DNA of 64,000 nucleotides from Archegozetes longisetosus (taxonomy: Eukaryota; Arthropoda; Arachnida; Sarcoptiformes; Trhypochthoniidae), in the NCBI GenBank assembly GCA_018873245.2, contig JAEMBT020000001.1:11894220-11958219 (forward strand). Direction: 5' to 3'. Below, one piece after another: positions 11,575-24,500 of this stretch; the stretch's first letter is position 1; each line of letters opens with the position of its first letter. Made by a program: the position numbers and the translations under genes. Below the pieces are notes generated by a model. That model was not told the origin of the DNA and searched no databases. It saw nothing but the letters and a program-made list of their open reading frames with translations.

Positions 11575-12871
11575 ATGAATGCTTTACTGAAATTAGTAGT
11601 TATTGTAATGATTTTAGCATTAATCAATTGTAATGAGACATTCGGTAAGTTTATGATCTGACATGACATAATAAAATATACATGTTCGATGTACAATTCA
11701 CGTTTAAGATTTATTCAAAGAAACCAAATCGAGTGGAACTAAAACAACGCTATCATATGATGCCGAGTATATTTGCCAAAGTGATTCGAAGCTAAGAAAG
11801 GTAAGATAATTATTCTCATATTTTCGATTTTTTCAAACAATTGGATTTAGTATAAATTAAATTACGTGTTGAATCAAATGAATTCGTCAGATTTATCTTT
11901 AAAAAATTAATTCAAATTGAAATATCAAAATAGATATAGACAATAGAGATAATGATTAATAAGTCGTTTACTTTTTAACTAACGTAGTTTCAGAATTAAA
12001 CTGAAATTATGGTAAAAAGTTTCATATGAATTCTCAGGCTGTAGTATTTTAAGACATAATTATTATACTACCGAATCGAAGTTTATATTTTGAAACTGCA
12101 AAAATGCATAAAACTTTAGTTGACAAAATAGATAGACTCGAAACCACTAACAATTAATATGATTATTATGAATGATCATTCTATCTTCAATCAATATAAA
12201 AATATCAAAATTTCAGTTTTGAATTTCCCCTTTTTTTGAAAAACAGTTCTAAACTAAGATACAGAAACTGCTATTTATTATAATGAGGTAATTATAATAA
12301 CCGTTTTTAACACTAACATTAAGGAATTAAAGAATGCTAAAATAAAAATCAAAAGATTTTCAATTTTTTTGTTTTAAATATTAAATTTACATGGAATTCG
12401 ATGATTCACATCGATAGGTAACACAGAAGGGCTCACTCGAGGCTACAGTTCCATGTAATGGCGCGTTTAATTCAATTAGCGACTGGGAATATAACATAAC
12501 TTTCAGGGATAATAATTTAGGCACACAGTTATTAAGTTTAAAGAATATCAGAAATTTTGTAGTCTACAAGAATGGTATGAAAGCAGGTTTAATCTCAAAA
12601 CTATAATTAAATTTTGAACAATATTTTATTTTCATATTGAGGTAACTTCTTTTATTATACTGCTGGTGAAATAACTAATGGCATTTGTGCGCCCGGCCAT
12701 ATGGAAACTGTAGCTATCGAAGTCAATTATGATCGTAATTCTTGTAATTCGAAAGAAGGAGTTGTTTATGTCGAATCGATTAGAGCCACTTTCGTGATAA
12801 CTAAAGGAAAATGCAAATCGAAATGTAATGGAAATGTAAGAACACGATACAACCCTGGTGTGAGGGATTAA
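11575..12871 (+). CDS. Secreted protein of a local paralogous family (182 aa, 4 exons)
   Basis: The exons are 11575-11644, 11709-11800, 12418-12574 and 12642-12871, with GT-AG introns and consistent phases (1, 0, 1). Translation starts at ATG 11575 with a hydrophobic signal peptide (MNALLKLVVIVMILALINC) and ends at TAA 12869-12871. The mature part has cysteines in the settings YICQ, TVPCNG, GICAPG and GKCKSKCNG, plus a YNITFRDN block. Splice sites in exons 3 and 4 were chosen because they align exactly with the paralog at 57447-58217 (YNITFKDN, RVCAPG, DSKCFG). AATAAA follows at 12954. The function is unknown; a small secreted disulphide-bonded protein is all the sequence supports. This gene has one intron (between exons 2 and 3) that its paralog lacks. 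Confidence 0.8.
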
Positions 12872-13631
12872 TCTCAAGAGAATATCCTGTTAAGCACAAG
12901 ATATAATCGAATAAATTTGTTATGTAGTAAATTATTTTAAGAATATTTGAATGAATAAAAGTATTGAGGCTTCATCTGCTGTATAACCAATTTTAATACG
13001 ATTACGAATACTTGAGCACTTACAATCGTAGTATATCAATTCAGTCAGAGACAATTTAACCCTTGAAAATACATTCCCAAGACAATTCAGCCTTCACTTG
13101 ATATTAAAAGAATTGGAGTCATCGCCTTAGAATAGCTAAGCTAGGGATTCAGGCCTCTTGATGAAAGGAATTTTTTCAAGATTATTTAAAGTTTAATTAA
13201 TTTGATTTGACTAAATTAATTGAGTATATAAATTTGATTTTATCAAATTAAATTGCGTTAATCGGATATTTACGTATTTTAATAATATAAAAGGTTAATT
13301 TTTGATGTAATTTATGGACTTTCCCTCTAAAATCAACGAAGTTTATTTCTCAAAGCAAAATAAAAATACAAACAATTTATCATCTTAATTAATTTATCCA
13401 AAAATTTAACTTTTGGATTTAAAGTAGTGTCACTTAACTTCATCAAAAGCGAGAGACAAAGATTAACTGGTTGACAATGGATTTATTTTTACATTATAAT
13501 TTATCAAAGTTTGAACAATGAATTCAAATTTCGACATCGGTGTCACTTATCAATAATTGTGAGTCTTCTCCGTTACGGCGAATGCCGGCAACCAGGAGGT
13601 GCTGACACTGTCTTAAAACGGAAACTTCAGT
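12872..13631. other. Intergenic with gene 3' end
   Basis: It begins with the 3' UTR of the secreted-protein gene (AATAAA at 12954-12959). The remainder is AT-rich, with no gene seen. Confidence 0.5.
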
Positions 13632-14010
13632 AACTAAAAGTTTGAGGCAGCTGTCAATTATTGCATAATTAAGCTATATCTTATAAATTATTGATTTAAC
13701 ATATTTAAGGTCGCTTTTTATGTCATCAAATGATTTTTATGACGCTTCAATCAGTCAAACCAATCATATCGTTTACTCACAACAATTTGAGTCATAGAGG
13801 TCATAATGATCATAGTGGTCATAACAGTTATGATTCAAATTGTTGTGAGTGAACGAAACGATTGGTTTGACTGATTGAAACGTCATAGATATGATTTTAT
13901 GACATAATATGGAGCTTTAAAGTGTTAAACCAATGATTAACCGTTTTGTTACACTTAACATAATTACGCAATAATTGGCCACTGTCCTCAAATAGTCTCA
14001 AATTTTTAGG
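13632..14010. mobile_element. Imperfect foldback element
   Basis: The two halves pair around a centre near 13815. The inner arms are strong (for example GTCAAACCAATC in 13755-13767 against its inverse GATTGGTTTGAC near 13860), and the outer arms pair more weakly through CTGTCAATTATTGCATAATT. Near the tip there are short TGGTCATAA-like repeats. The ends and the target duplication are not resolved. Confidence 0.65.
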
Positions 14011-14404
14011 ACCCAACAACAACAAGCAATAGCTGTGACGATTGCATTTCACTTTTTTGTCAAGTCATGTTGAATATAGTTTCAGACAACTAATTTCGCT
14101 TATTTTAAATAATTTTCAAAAATTATTTGAGATTATCTTATTTCGAATATAAAGAGATTTAAGCAGTGAATAGAAATAATATTACTTTTAAGGCCTAAAA
14201 CATTAATTCTCTCTTCAGATAAATAGTTATTGCATTAAATTTCAGTTTAAAGCGAAATTTATCTTGAAAACAATGATTCATAATTCAGAAATGAATCTCA
14301 TCATTCAATTCGATAGATCTAATTTAACACCTAATTTGTTAACATACGAGAAGTAGTTCAAAAGTCATTACTATTTTATAGTCAATACTGTTTTTTGCTT
14401 TACT

Positions 14405-14575
14405 AAATAAATCGGCTTCAAATGAGCTGAGCTCGAAGCTCAACAGCTTGAGCTTGAGCTGCGCTTCTTCATCATAGCCTGAGTTTGAAGCGCAGAGCAG
14501 CTCAAAGCGCAGCTCAGCTCACAGCTAGCTTATGCTCTTCATTAAAAGAGACACATACAGCTCTTTTGACTCCAA
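14405..14575. repeat. GAGCTxGAGCT-rich block, hAT-type subterminal repeats
   Basis: A cluster of AGCTCGAAGCTC, GAGCTTGAGC and CAGCTCA units in both orientations. It resembles the subterminal zones of the hAT element at 19686-20464 and is probably the eroded end of a related element. Confidence 0.5.
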
Positions 14576-14934
14576 ATAGAGTTAAAAGAGACACTGCGAT
14601 TGAAATTCTGTTATCATAATTATTATAAAATTTTAAATTGATTTATCAACGACAAATAAAGGCATACAGGCAGAGATTCGTAACCTAAATGTACGAATAT
14701 GTTGACTATATTAGAGTTTGTGATAAATAAATCTTTTTATAAACAAAATATTTAAAATGTTGATTGCATCAAATTTTATTTGTGATTCAGAGGTTCTATC
14801 TAATTACAATGGTTTAATTTAAGCAATGTCATTCTCACTACTTTGAGTTTCGAACTTATAGGGATGCGTAACTATATCGAGCATCAGTAGTTACGTTAGT
14901 TTCAGAACTCATAGAAAGGAATATTTCTGATAAT

Positions 14935-15375
14935 AGCCAATTTCAGTTGTATTTCCAACTTTACACTACTGTCTCCAGTGGGCGGTCTTTAGTAATACTT
15001 TTCTCAAAACTATTGCCAATGTTTGCATTGCTATTTCCAATATCAGGTTTATGTTCGTTCTATGCGATTATCTAACGATCAATAAGACTCCCAAGTATGA
15101 AAAATCAATTTAAAGTGTTTTTAAACACCAAATTAAACATAGATATTGACTAAAGTAATTTAAATTAAATCGATTGAATTGAGAAACAATAGTTTGAATC
15201 AATTTTTGACACTTTGGGAGTCTTATTGGTCGTTAAGTGATCGGGTAGAACGAACATAAACCTGATATTGGAAATAGCAATGCAAACATTGGCAATAGTT
15301 TTAAGAAAAGTACTACTAAAGGACTGCCCACTGGAAACAGTAGTGCAAAGGTTGGAAATACAACTGAAATTGGCT
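14935..15375. mobile_element. Foldback element (441 bp)
   Basis: AGCCAATTTCAGTTGTATTT at 14935 returns inverted at 15375. The arms are about 170 bp and share the TTTATGTTCGTTCTA and CAATGTTTGCATTGCTATTT blocks; the loop is about 90 bp. An ORF on the minus strand across the right arm is an artefact of the arm. I see no unambiguous target duplication. Confidence 0.8.
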
Positions 15376-15999
15376 GTAATACAAATATGATTCAACGATC
15401 AATTACTTTGAAATTGTTTCCGAAAATTGAATTTTTATTAAATTAAAATATTAAATTGATTTCAATTTCTCTCTGGCTAGAAATTTAATCTATAATTCTA
15501 TGAAAAATATTAAAAGTTAAATCATCAATTTTTCTGAAAAAAAGAAAATAAAACTCTAATCATTGAAGAAACTAGTCTTCATTTAAAACAAAATGAATTC
15601 GCTTAGACTGAATCCCGTAATAAGTAAAAGCTTTCATTTCACTTATTTATTTCGTTTTCTTAGTAAAATATTTGAACAGTGAACTAAAAATTAAATATTT
15701 ATTAGCTTTTCATCAAATTAAGTGTTGATCGGCTACAAGTTATCGATTTCAAAATCAGTCTTCATATTTGTATTTTTACAGTAGGTTGAATTGAGAGAAA
15801 ACGCTTTGCTCATTTTTATTAATATAATGAGTTTGATTTCCGTGAAAAAAAGAATAAATAATCATTACTATGACAATAGACTCTCGATTTCAAAACAATA
15901 TATAAATCAATATTCTTAAAATGTTTTGAGATATAAAACTTTACTTACAAAAAATCTTTCAAATAAGTTCAAATTAGCGTTGAAACAAATTTTTTAAAA
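15376..15999. other. Upstream region of the IR gene, no gene seen
   Basis: AT-rich DNA that presumably holds the promoter, and possibly a 5' exon, of the IR gene starting at 16000. No motif stands out. Confidence 0.4.
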
Positions 16000-17624
16000 A
16001 TGAATAATTTAAACAATACTTTGGATAATATTTGTTTGGATATACCATTTAATAAAACCTTGAATTTGTTTCAGGACGAAGTCAAAAATTCGACCTATAT
16101 ACTGAGTTTTATAGATTCCTGGAATCCTCCATTAATTTACTATCCTTTCGGAACAAAGCTTTGTGGTCCTATTGTTAAAATATTAGAAGAATTATCTAGA
16201 CGATTGGGATATAAGTATGAATTTGAACAATTTAAGACCAATAATAAATATTGTAATTTCGTAAAATATAATATTTATTAAGAAATTCTGATTAATTTTA
16301 GTAATCTTTCAAAATTTCAAACTATTTAAATCATTTTCTTATCTTGTAATGAAAATTAACAGTAGAAATGATTTAATTTTATTTCTATCAAAATTTTAGT
16401 GTTGTGAGAATTAAATATCCTCGCAATAAATTCGATTATTTAGAGTTATTTAAAAGTGATAAATGGAAGTTATTACTACATCCAATAACACCATCTCTGA
16501 TCGAAACAATGGAAGAATACATTGATACAAGTCAATACGCGTTTAAGTCTCGAGCCTTAGGCATCGAATCAGAAGGTCATATAGCGACGTTTCCACGCAT
16601 CAAAGAAAGACATGGCTTTGAATTTATACTTGGATTTGAAGTTTCAGTTTGGATAACACTTCTGTTAACTATGCTATTTATACCTTTACCTTTGGCTATA
16701 ATTGAGAAATCATTTTCAAGATATTTTAAAAACCTTTGGAACTATTCTTATGTGATTTTATCTGAAACTATACCAAAAATGCCCAAATCATCGATGGAAA
16801 GATTTGTTCTAGCATTTTGGTTGTTGGCATGTACTGTATTGTTATCGGGATATGCAGGGGTTTTGAGAGGATTGTTCATGAAAAATGTTGCTTATGATGT
16901 GGTAGATTCTTGGAAACAACTTCAGGATAGAGGAGATCTCAAAATTTTTGCTATCGGAGGCTCTGTTATTGACAGATTTGTGGAGATGTTCCAAGATGAT
17001 AATGAAATGGCTCGAAATTTTGCTTCTCGTTTAGAAACCATCGATTTGGGAGCTTATGAGAATGTAACCGAGATTATTTTCAATAAACTATTCAGTGGTT
17101 TATACGCTGTCTCATATCCTGAGTATATATTAGAAGACTGCCACCACTATGCAATGGAATTCTTTAAAGAAAAAGTCAATGAATGTGAAAAAATTCATGT
17201 TTCGAGAGACGGATTGACTGCTTCACCATATTTTGCGGTGATGTCAAGTTCGATAGATCCTAAAGTATCCAAAACTTTGAATCAAATGTATATACAAAAA
17301 TTTTGCTCATTTATAAATTAATAAGTAATTTTAGAAGAGAACTAAATTTTGAATTTCCTATTATATAGCATTCTGTTAACTCAAGAAAATGGGTTGTATG
17401 ATAAGTGGACAAGCATTGCAAAGTATTCTAAAACGTCATACAATCCAGACTTCAACAAGAATCATTATGAAAGATTTCAATCAGAAACTCTTAGTTTCAG
17501 AAGATTGCAAGGAGTTTTTCTTCTTTGGACGACCGGCCCATTGATGTCGTTTCCGATATTGTTCATTGAAAAATATCGCTATTCATACATAAAACTAGAA
17601 CAAGCCCTAAGTCTTAAAATCTGA
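16000..17624 (+). CDS. Divergent ionotropic receptor (IR family, about 452 aa, 3 exons)
   Basis: The exons are 16000-16214, 16400-17287 and 17369-17624, and both introns are phase 2. The donor AA|GTATGA at 16214 was chosen because it restores frame and joins the first lobe of the ligand-binding domain (LEELSRRLGY) to VVRIKYP. The order fits a variant glutamate receptor: S1 lobe, M1 at about residues 153-173, pore region containing SETIPKMPKSS, M3 at about 207-230 (ACTVLLSGYAGVLRGLF, the counterpart of SYTANLAAFL), S2 lobe, and M4 at about 415-436 (GVFLLWTTGPLMSFPI). The arginine that binds glutamate in true iGluRs is not evident after PITPS, as expected for a chemosensory IR. There is no amino-terminal domain, and a further 5' exon with a signal peptide may exist. 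A decayed paralog lies at 62292-63522. A hAT MITE sits 15 bp after the stop. Confidence 0.85.
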
Positions 17625-17638
17625 TATTCTTTGATTTA

Positions 17639-18070
17639 TAGGGTGACCAAGTCAACAACTTTTAAATGCGGGACAAAAAATTTTGGTCCCTTACAAAATT
17701 TTTTAAAGAGTTTTAACCTGATTGAAGTTACAAATCACAGTTTGAAATATACAATTACTTGAAATATAAACTAAAGACTTGATTGAGAACTGCACTTTAT
17801 AAGAATCACACACGATGTGAACGAAAACAAGGTATCAGATAAATGGATTAAAACTCTTTATCTAAAGACTTCTGCATATTTTAAGATAAGAAACGTGTTG
17901 ACAATAAAATTACGTTATTTGCATTAAATAAAAACATACAGTGGAAATCTGTTAAGATAAATCTTAAAATGTGCGATATTTTCCGTCTCGCAAAGGGTGC
18001 ATACGGCATGCTGGACACAACACTTAAATGTGGGACAATCCCGCACAATGCGGGACACTTGGTCACCCTA
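17639..18070. mobile_element. hAT MITE (432 bp) immediately 3' of the IR gene
   Basis: The element TAGGGTGACCAAGT...ACTTGGTCACCCTA is flanked by the 8-bp duplication TTGATTTA (17631-17638 and 18071-18078). It has the same orientation as the copy at 3943. It carries AATAAA on the gene strand at 17903-17908 and so could supply the poly(A) signal of the IR transcript. The minus-strand ORF at 17881-18066 is spurious. Confidence 0.92.
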
Positions 18071-18589
18071 TTGATTTACTAATATTTGTTTGGGAAAATT
18101 TGGTTATTATCTATCTGTATATTCGAGCAGATTCAGTTTGACAATCTACTGACCTTATGGGATAGTAACAGCTTTTATTGCTAATCTTTTGAACATAATG
18201 TTTTAGCAATCTTAGTCACTATCACAAGATTATCTATAGGTCTACTCGGTAAAAGCCAACCATCATTTATAACAAACGATTATCAACCAAGAAATTTTCG
18301 GTAAATCCGGAATTTGTAGCAGTGATCAATGATCATGATTCTTTAGGGGTTCAATAGTTTAGACGCCAATTTCTCTTCACTATCGTTCTGAATTATCGTT
18401 CTGATTAATACAACAGAGTACTTGTGACACAAGTTCACTTGGGACGCAACGGAACGCCTCATTTTGGGTATACGAGTCAAATTAAGTGTCAGACTTCAGT
18501 TGCCATTTGTTGAATGAACAGCCTCATGTATCGAGAGAATATGCTTAAAAATTAACACACATTGACTCGATAAGTAAAGATACAGGAAG
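18071..18589. other. Intergenic, no gene seen
   Basis: AT-rich DNA between the hAT MITE and the GACAATTGAGC repeat arrays. Confidence 0.4.
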
Positions 18590-19280
18590 ACTCTACTGAT
18601 GCGTAGCACGTCAATTGAGCTCTTACAGTTGAGCTTACGACAATTGAGTCTCGACAGTTGACGTTTGCGATAATTGAGCCTCCGACATTTAAGCTTTAAG
18701 ACAATTAAACTTTTGACAATTAAGCTTAAATTTTTTATTATAGTCAATGTTACGAGACTTCAGTATAGACGGCATTTTTTAACCTTGAGATTACAACCGA
18801 CTTCAAAATAGTATTTTACAATGCTTTTTATATATTATTAAAAACTAATCAATATTTAGACTGTACTAACAGTCACTTATAGAGTAACTGATTGAATCAT
18901 TGACGGTCACAACTTATATAGACTTCATATGAACTTATTAATAATCGGAATTATACTAAAATATGCTCGTTCATGTGAACTCTAACAAATTGCTAGAATA
19001 TTCAGTAAAAATTGGTTTGCGTTATGAACCCACTAGTTTGAAAACTTCACTGAAGGAGTGTCGTGTCAATCGACAGTACACAACACATCGCTGTACTGTT
19101 GTATTCTGCACAAGAGTGGATTTCGACTTTATAAAATGAGGCTCAACTGTCATAGGCTCAAATGACGCAAAGCTTAATTATTCGCGGGCTCAAGTGTCGC
19201 AAAACTAAATTGTCTTCAGCTTAATTGTCCCAGCTTAACTGTCGAAGCTCAATTGTCTTCGGCTCAACTGACATGGAACC
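18590..19280. repeat. Paired inverted arrays of a degenerate GACAATTGAGC unit
   Basis: The left array (about 18608-18728) repeats ACAATTGAGCnnn every 14-17 bp. The right array (about 19140-19275) repeats the inverse form, such as GGCTCAACTGTC and AGCTTAATTGTC. About 400 bp of unrelated DNA lies between them. The layout (inverted tandem arrays around a core) resembles the ends of a non-autonomous transposon. The exact ends and a target duplication were not found. Confidence 0.6.
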
Positions 19281-19685
19281 ATGTAGCATCTCTAATTTTT
19301 TCAGTCACTTTAAGGATTTTTCTCAGTCATAAGCTTTACGAATGTGTTGACTAATAATAATGATTCGCCACGTACTGACTCATAAAGTAAATGAGTAAAA
19401 ATAGTTTTGTTACTAAAAAACCTCCCCTATATCAAAACAGTCACTGCAGCATAATAAATTCATATTTGTAATGAAATCCTTCCTATCATTTTCAAACACA
19501 TAGATGTCAAGTTAAAAGTCTGTCATCTCTTCTGTGATCATACTCATTAAATTCAGAGACGTCAATAAAGTACTTTTTTCTTTCACGATTTAAATGTTTG
19601 GATCAGCATAATTGAAAATTCAACTAATTCCATTTTACAAAATCAATCATGAATTAAAATAACAGTATCAGATAATTATCATAAG

Positions 19686-20464
19686 TAATGAAGGACAAAA
19701 GCTCGACCGAGCTTCAAGTTTGAGCCTGACGAGCCCGGCTCAAAGCTCGGCTCGACTACTCTTTTGAGCTTGAAGCTCAGGCTCGAAGCTCGTTTATCAA
19801 CGAGCCGGGCTCGCATAAGCTCAAGCTCGAAGCTCGAATAGGCGAGCTTTCGAGCTTCTTACCAAAATTTCGATTACTCATTTGGCGTATAAATAAACAT
19901 GAAGTTTGACTAAAATTTTTAAGTCTCAAATTGCATGTAAAAAGACTGAAATTTCTACGTATCTATGAGTCTATTATATCTAAAATGTTTTATTACAATA
20001 CTAGCACATAATGACCAGATACATAGTTAATAAAGAGATCCGATCACTAAGCGTAGAGATAAATTGTCTGATATTTCGATTAAAAGCATGATATGCTTGA
20101 GTTCTATGTATAAGTATTTTGATTGAAGCTTTTCTAATATATTTCTGAAAATCTGAGCTAAAAATACAGTTTATAATATTTTTGTTATTCATAGCATTTT
20201 AATATTTAAAATAAATAGAATTCTTATTTTATTTGAATCTTTCATCATTATAATTAAAATGAAAGTTAATTTTGTCTCAATTAAAATTCTTATAATTAAA
20301 AAAACTATATATAATTTCGACTATACTTGAATTATAAGCTCGGAAGCTCACCTCAGACTCGGGGTATGAGCTTCAGGCTCAAGCTCGGCTTTCTGTTATT
20401 TCGAGCACGGCTCGCATAAGCGCAGGCTCGAAACTCGTGGTAGCTGAGCTCTTGTCCTTCACTT
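19686..20464. mobile_element. hAT-type element with GAGCTCG subterminal repeats (779 bp)
   Basis: The left end TAATGAAGGACAAAAGCTC and the inverted right end AAGTGAAGGACAAGAGCTC are flanked by ATCATAAG on both sides (19678-19685 and 20465-20472). Dense AGCTCGAGC and GGCTCGAAGCTC repeats fill about 175 bp on the left and 120 bp on the right. The AT-rich core is non-coding (the minus-strand ORF 20001-20192 is not convincing). The 8-bp duplication and the subterminal repeats are typical of hAT. Confidence 0.8.
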
Positions 20465-20936
20465 ATCATAAGAGTTATGACTATTCTGTACCAATCAATA
20501 CACGGACTAGAATACTACAGTTCTGGAAATATGTATAAACCCACCCGAAAAAGATGGATAACTCGAAAATAAATTCAGCAATTTTAAAGAAATCTTGAAT
20601 ATAACATTTTTGAACCCCGACTAAGTTTCATGCCTAATTTCTTAAAGATATCTTAATCTATCCTTGAAATATAACCCAAAGTCCATTTTGAGGTGAAAAT
20701 TCGTTTAAAATTATTTCTAATTCTGATGAATTAATCGCGATTGAGAATTGCTATGAGAAGATTTTCTGATGAAAAGTTTGAAAACTCCCTATGATCAGCG
20801 AATAATTAGATGCTCGAAAGCTTATAACTTGATTAGTGGCCAATAAACGAAAATTCAGGTTCCCGACCCAAACGGTAATAATTGGTGGGCATTCGAAGAA
20901 CCAACCGAACAAAAACTGTCTAAAGCTTGTAGATAG

Positions 20937-21472
20937 GATCAAAGTTTGAAATCTACGCTAGACGCTTCAAATTGCTGATTTCTAGGCACAAGAATCATTC
21001 CGAAACGTCTCGAACGACGAATATTCAAGATTTGGAACGACCAGACCTCGAATTCTGGTCACCGATTTTGCTTAATTTATAGTCAAAATATATCCTCGAG
21101 AACTCAAAAATTAACCATGAGGTTATGATGAACATCATTAAATTTCGTATCCGCCATTCTCGTCAAAGTGAACTCCATTATTCTTTTAGTGGTTTTTAAT
21201 GCTAAAACGATTACACTAAATAGTCATAAGTTTTAGCGGCATTCACTTTGACGAGAATAGCGGATGCGGAATTTAACGTTCACCAGAACCTTATGGTTAA
21301 TTTTTAAGTTTTCGAGGATGAGTATTGACTAAAAACAAAATAAAATTGCTGACCAGAATTCGAATTCTAGTCGTTCCAAATCCTGAATATTCGTTGCTCG
21401 AGACGTTTCAGAATGGTTCCTGTGCTCAGAAATCAACCATTTGAAGCATCTAGCGTAAACTTGATACTATCG
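20937..21472. mobile_element. Foldback element (about 535 bp)
   Basis: The arms of about 230-260 bp pair almost completely. Examples are GAACGACCAGA against CTAGTCGTTCC, TATTCTCGTCAAAGTGAA-type blocks, and CTAGACGCTTCAAAT against its inverse near 21450. The short loop lies around 21210-21240. The ends are not sharply defined. Confidence 0.75.
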
Positions 21473-21539
21473 CTGAATACAGCTCATTATCGTCTCAAAA
21501 TATGCAAATTTTCTTTAAGGTATGTGCAACGGATTCCGA

Positions 21540-24500
21540 GTTATGAGCTTTTAAATATTTGAATTGTTAGGTGCTTTGGGAGCCCCTTGTAGCATATTTG
21601 CAAATGTGAAACCCCCATTATACTTTAGTAATGAATCTTAACACCCTCAAAGTGTTGCATTAAAACCAGACCGGGACAGATTTCGAATGCAAGTAATCAC
21701 AAGCTCTTTTCTCATTTTGAAGATCAAACTCAGATTTTATAGATATGAGTTATCATTGAAAATACTCATACTGTTGATAGTTATTATATAAATTATACTG
21801 GTGTTATAATTTTTTCGATTGAGAGTCGGAGGTTTTGTCAAAGGGGTAAGCGAAATATATTTTTTGGTTTACCACAAGTTGTCAAGTGGTAAGTAAACTA
21901 TTCATTAGAAAAATATTCAATGGTTCCACATCTTATTTTTGATGGCTTTCATATAGTTTTATTTTTTACTGAATTTTATAGCTTCAACTAAACTCTCATT
22001 TTAGCTCCCTTAACTTACCATACTTCTCAAAATCAATAGATGGATCCAACGAACCCCAAATTACTGAAATCCTTAATCAAAATCATTTTAGTGTTCTAGG
22101 ATTAACTGAATGAACACTAAAACTATTTCTTTCATAAAATCATAGATTATTATTTTACAAAATTCAAACCATCATACGATTGTATATTAATTTTTCAAAG
22201 CTTCTAGTCATTCAAAACCAGAGATAACATCTCCGGTTTCAGGTCAACTCTGGAGACCGGAGAAAAGACCTTAAATCCGGATTAAAAGCACTCATAATAA
22301 ATTAAATAAAAAAATTCTTCTGAAATTAATTAGTGAAAATTCTAACTTATCAATGAAATAATCTCCTAATTTAGATATCTATAGTAAGGAAGTCAATTTG
22401 TGTAGAGAAGTGCATTTCACTTCCGTACTCATGGTTCTGTGCGGAGACGCGCAAGCTTATAGTGGATGAGGATGTAAAACTTGACAGATGTGAACGGATG
22501 CGACTTTGAAAATTTATTCCCTTCACATACGCATTAAGTTTAAACAGAATTTCAAGACTGTTTAAGATGGAAAATAAATTCTTAGTTAACTTAATTATTA
22601 TTTTAAAATGAGTCACTATCAATCAGCCCTTTCAACATGTGTGAAAGTAACCTCTTGTCATATTTATCTAAAAGATAAATTTAAATCTAAATTGAGATTA
22701 GAAAGTGATTTATATCCTTCTTTAGCTAAAATTGTTCTTAATATTAATTATCTTTGTAGTAATAATTAATTGCACAGTTTTAATTGAATAAAAATATATA
22801 ATTGAATAGTTTCTCCTAATGGGTCGCGAAGGATTTTTAGATGTTCAGGTTATTCACAAGAAAAATTTTTGGGAATCATTGATTAGCATGATAGTTTTGT
22901 TTTATTTTGTTATTCTAGTTTTCAAATTTTTATTCATTATAAATATTTTGTCTTTAGTTAATTTTGAAGTCAAAAAGTGATACATAGTATTCAATCATAT
23001 CTCAGCTAACTATCGAAAGTATACTGTCAGAAATCTTTAGAGTGATAGTTCAATTTCTATAATAAGTATTGGCATAGAAGTTAAGGTAAAATTTTTCGAT
23101 TTGCAAAGCTCATTTGTAAAACTTACTTATAATTTGAATTTAAGTTTCTAGTTAACGAAATTCATTGAAAGAGGTGAATTTTAGTGTTGTAAATGATATA
23201 CTTTCAACCATTTCAAATGTTATAAAATAAATCATTGTAAAATATCGTAAAATCCTTTTATTTAGATAATTGAACTTATCTTTCCATCCAATGAATCCCT
23301 TTATTGCTATCGGTTCTATTTTTCTAAATCATACGAATGTCATAATAAAAATTGATTCGCTAAAACTAGAGCAAGGATAAACATGTATTTATTCACATAT
23401 TATGCATGGTATGTTTAAAGATTGTTACCCTCTGAATTTCTACTTTTCATGTCTATTCCCTTATAGCTGTTAATATTTCAATATTTAACTTGTGGCGGAT
23501 TTGTATATCCGTACAGTTAAGTTTCTTCAGTGAACTTATGTGTGCGAGTGTGTAGTTAATAACAACAAAATAATTTAGGATTGTATAAAACAATAGTCTA
23601 TTACATACACGTGTTCTCACACTGAATGCATTTAAGTGAGTGCCTTAAGGCTTTTAATGTCTATTTTTATATATTATAATTCCATAAGAGTTCGAACTGA
23701 ACTCGAGGAATGTTTGTATATTTGTTAATACGTAAAAGTGATAGAATTACTAACGAGTAAAACAATGCGTAAATCTGATATAAATAAGGTTCACTCGTCT
23801 CAAATTAATTAATGGTTGATGTTAGTTTTTGCGAATAGTTTTTAATTTTTGTTTACAACATTTTAAAACGGCTATCTGTAGGAAGAGAAACGAAATGCCC
23901 TCATATCCCGCATATATTTTTTCAATAAACACACATTTTTCCTTACTCTAGCAATGAGAAAACTTCGTTATATACAGGTTCGTTTTTAAATGATAATACT
24001 TATTTTTTCTAGCCATATAGATCTAAATATTCTTTATAGATACTCTACGGCGAGTAAGAATAGCGCCTCATAAATAAAATTCTGGACTGAGTTTACCAGT
24101 TCATAAAATCTTTATCAAAGGTTTCATTAAAACTTTAATTTTTAAAATGTAATAACATTATATTTAAATGTAATTTGACTTAATGCGCACCATAAGGGAT
24201 CCGTCGTCTACTGCCTTTCTTAAGCCGGTTCAGACCTTATCGAAAATCCATTGGACAACACACAGATCAACTTTTTTAGGATAGGTTTGATCCTATTGAC
24301 ATTTTTTTGAGCTGATTGTCATTTTTTGCTTTTCAATCATTAGCTTATTAACCTTTCATACATGTGAAGTGCATTTCTGGATACATTTAAGTTTTTCTTG
24401 AATATTTTTGCTATGAGACTATCTTAATAGCCAAACTTTTTCTATTATTTTACTTTCTTTTTGGCATTGTTTTACGAATCTACTACTTAACACTTTTCTT

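Noticed and set aside
12632..12877. Minus-strand ORF of 81 codons
   Set aside because: It is antisense to the last exon of the secreted-protein gene, which has splice, homology and poly(A) support.
15165..15395. Minus-strand ORF of 76 codons
   Set aside because: It spans the right arm of the foldback at 14935-15375; no family features.
16215..16281. Reading the first IR exon through to TAA at 16281
   Set aside because: The AA|GTATGA donor at 16214 gives the correct phase and joins the conserved first lobe; read-through would end the protein.
18496..18747. Minus-strand ORF with LNCRKLNCK-like repeats
   Set aside because: The protein repeat is the translation of the GACAATTGAGC array, not a gene.
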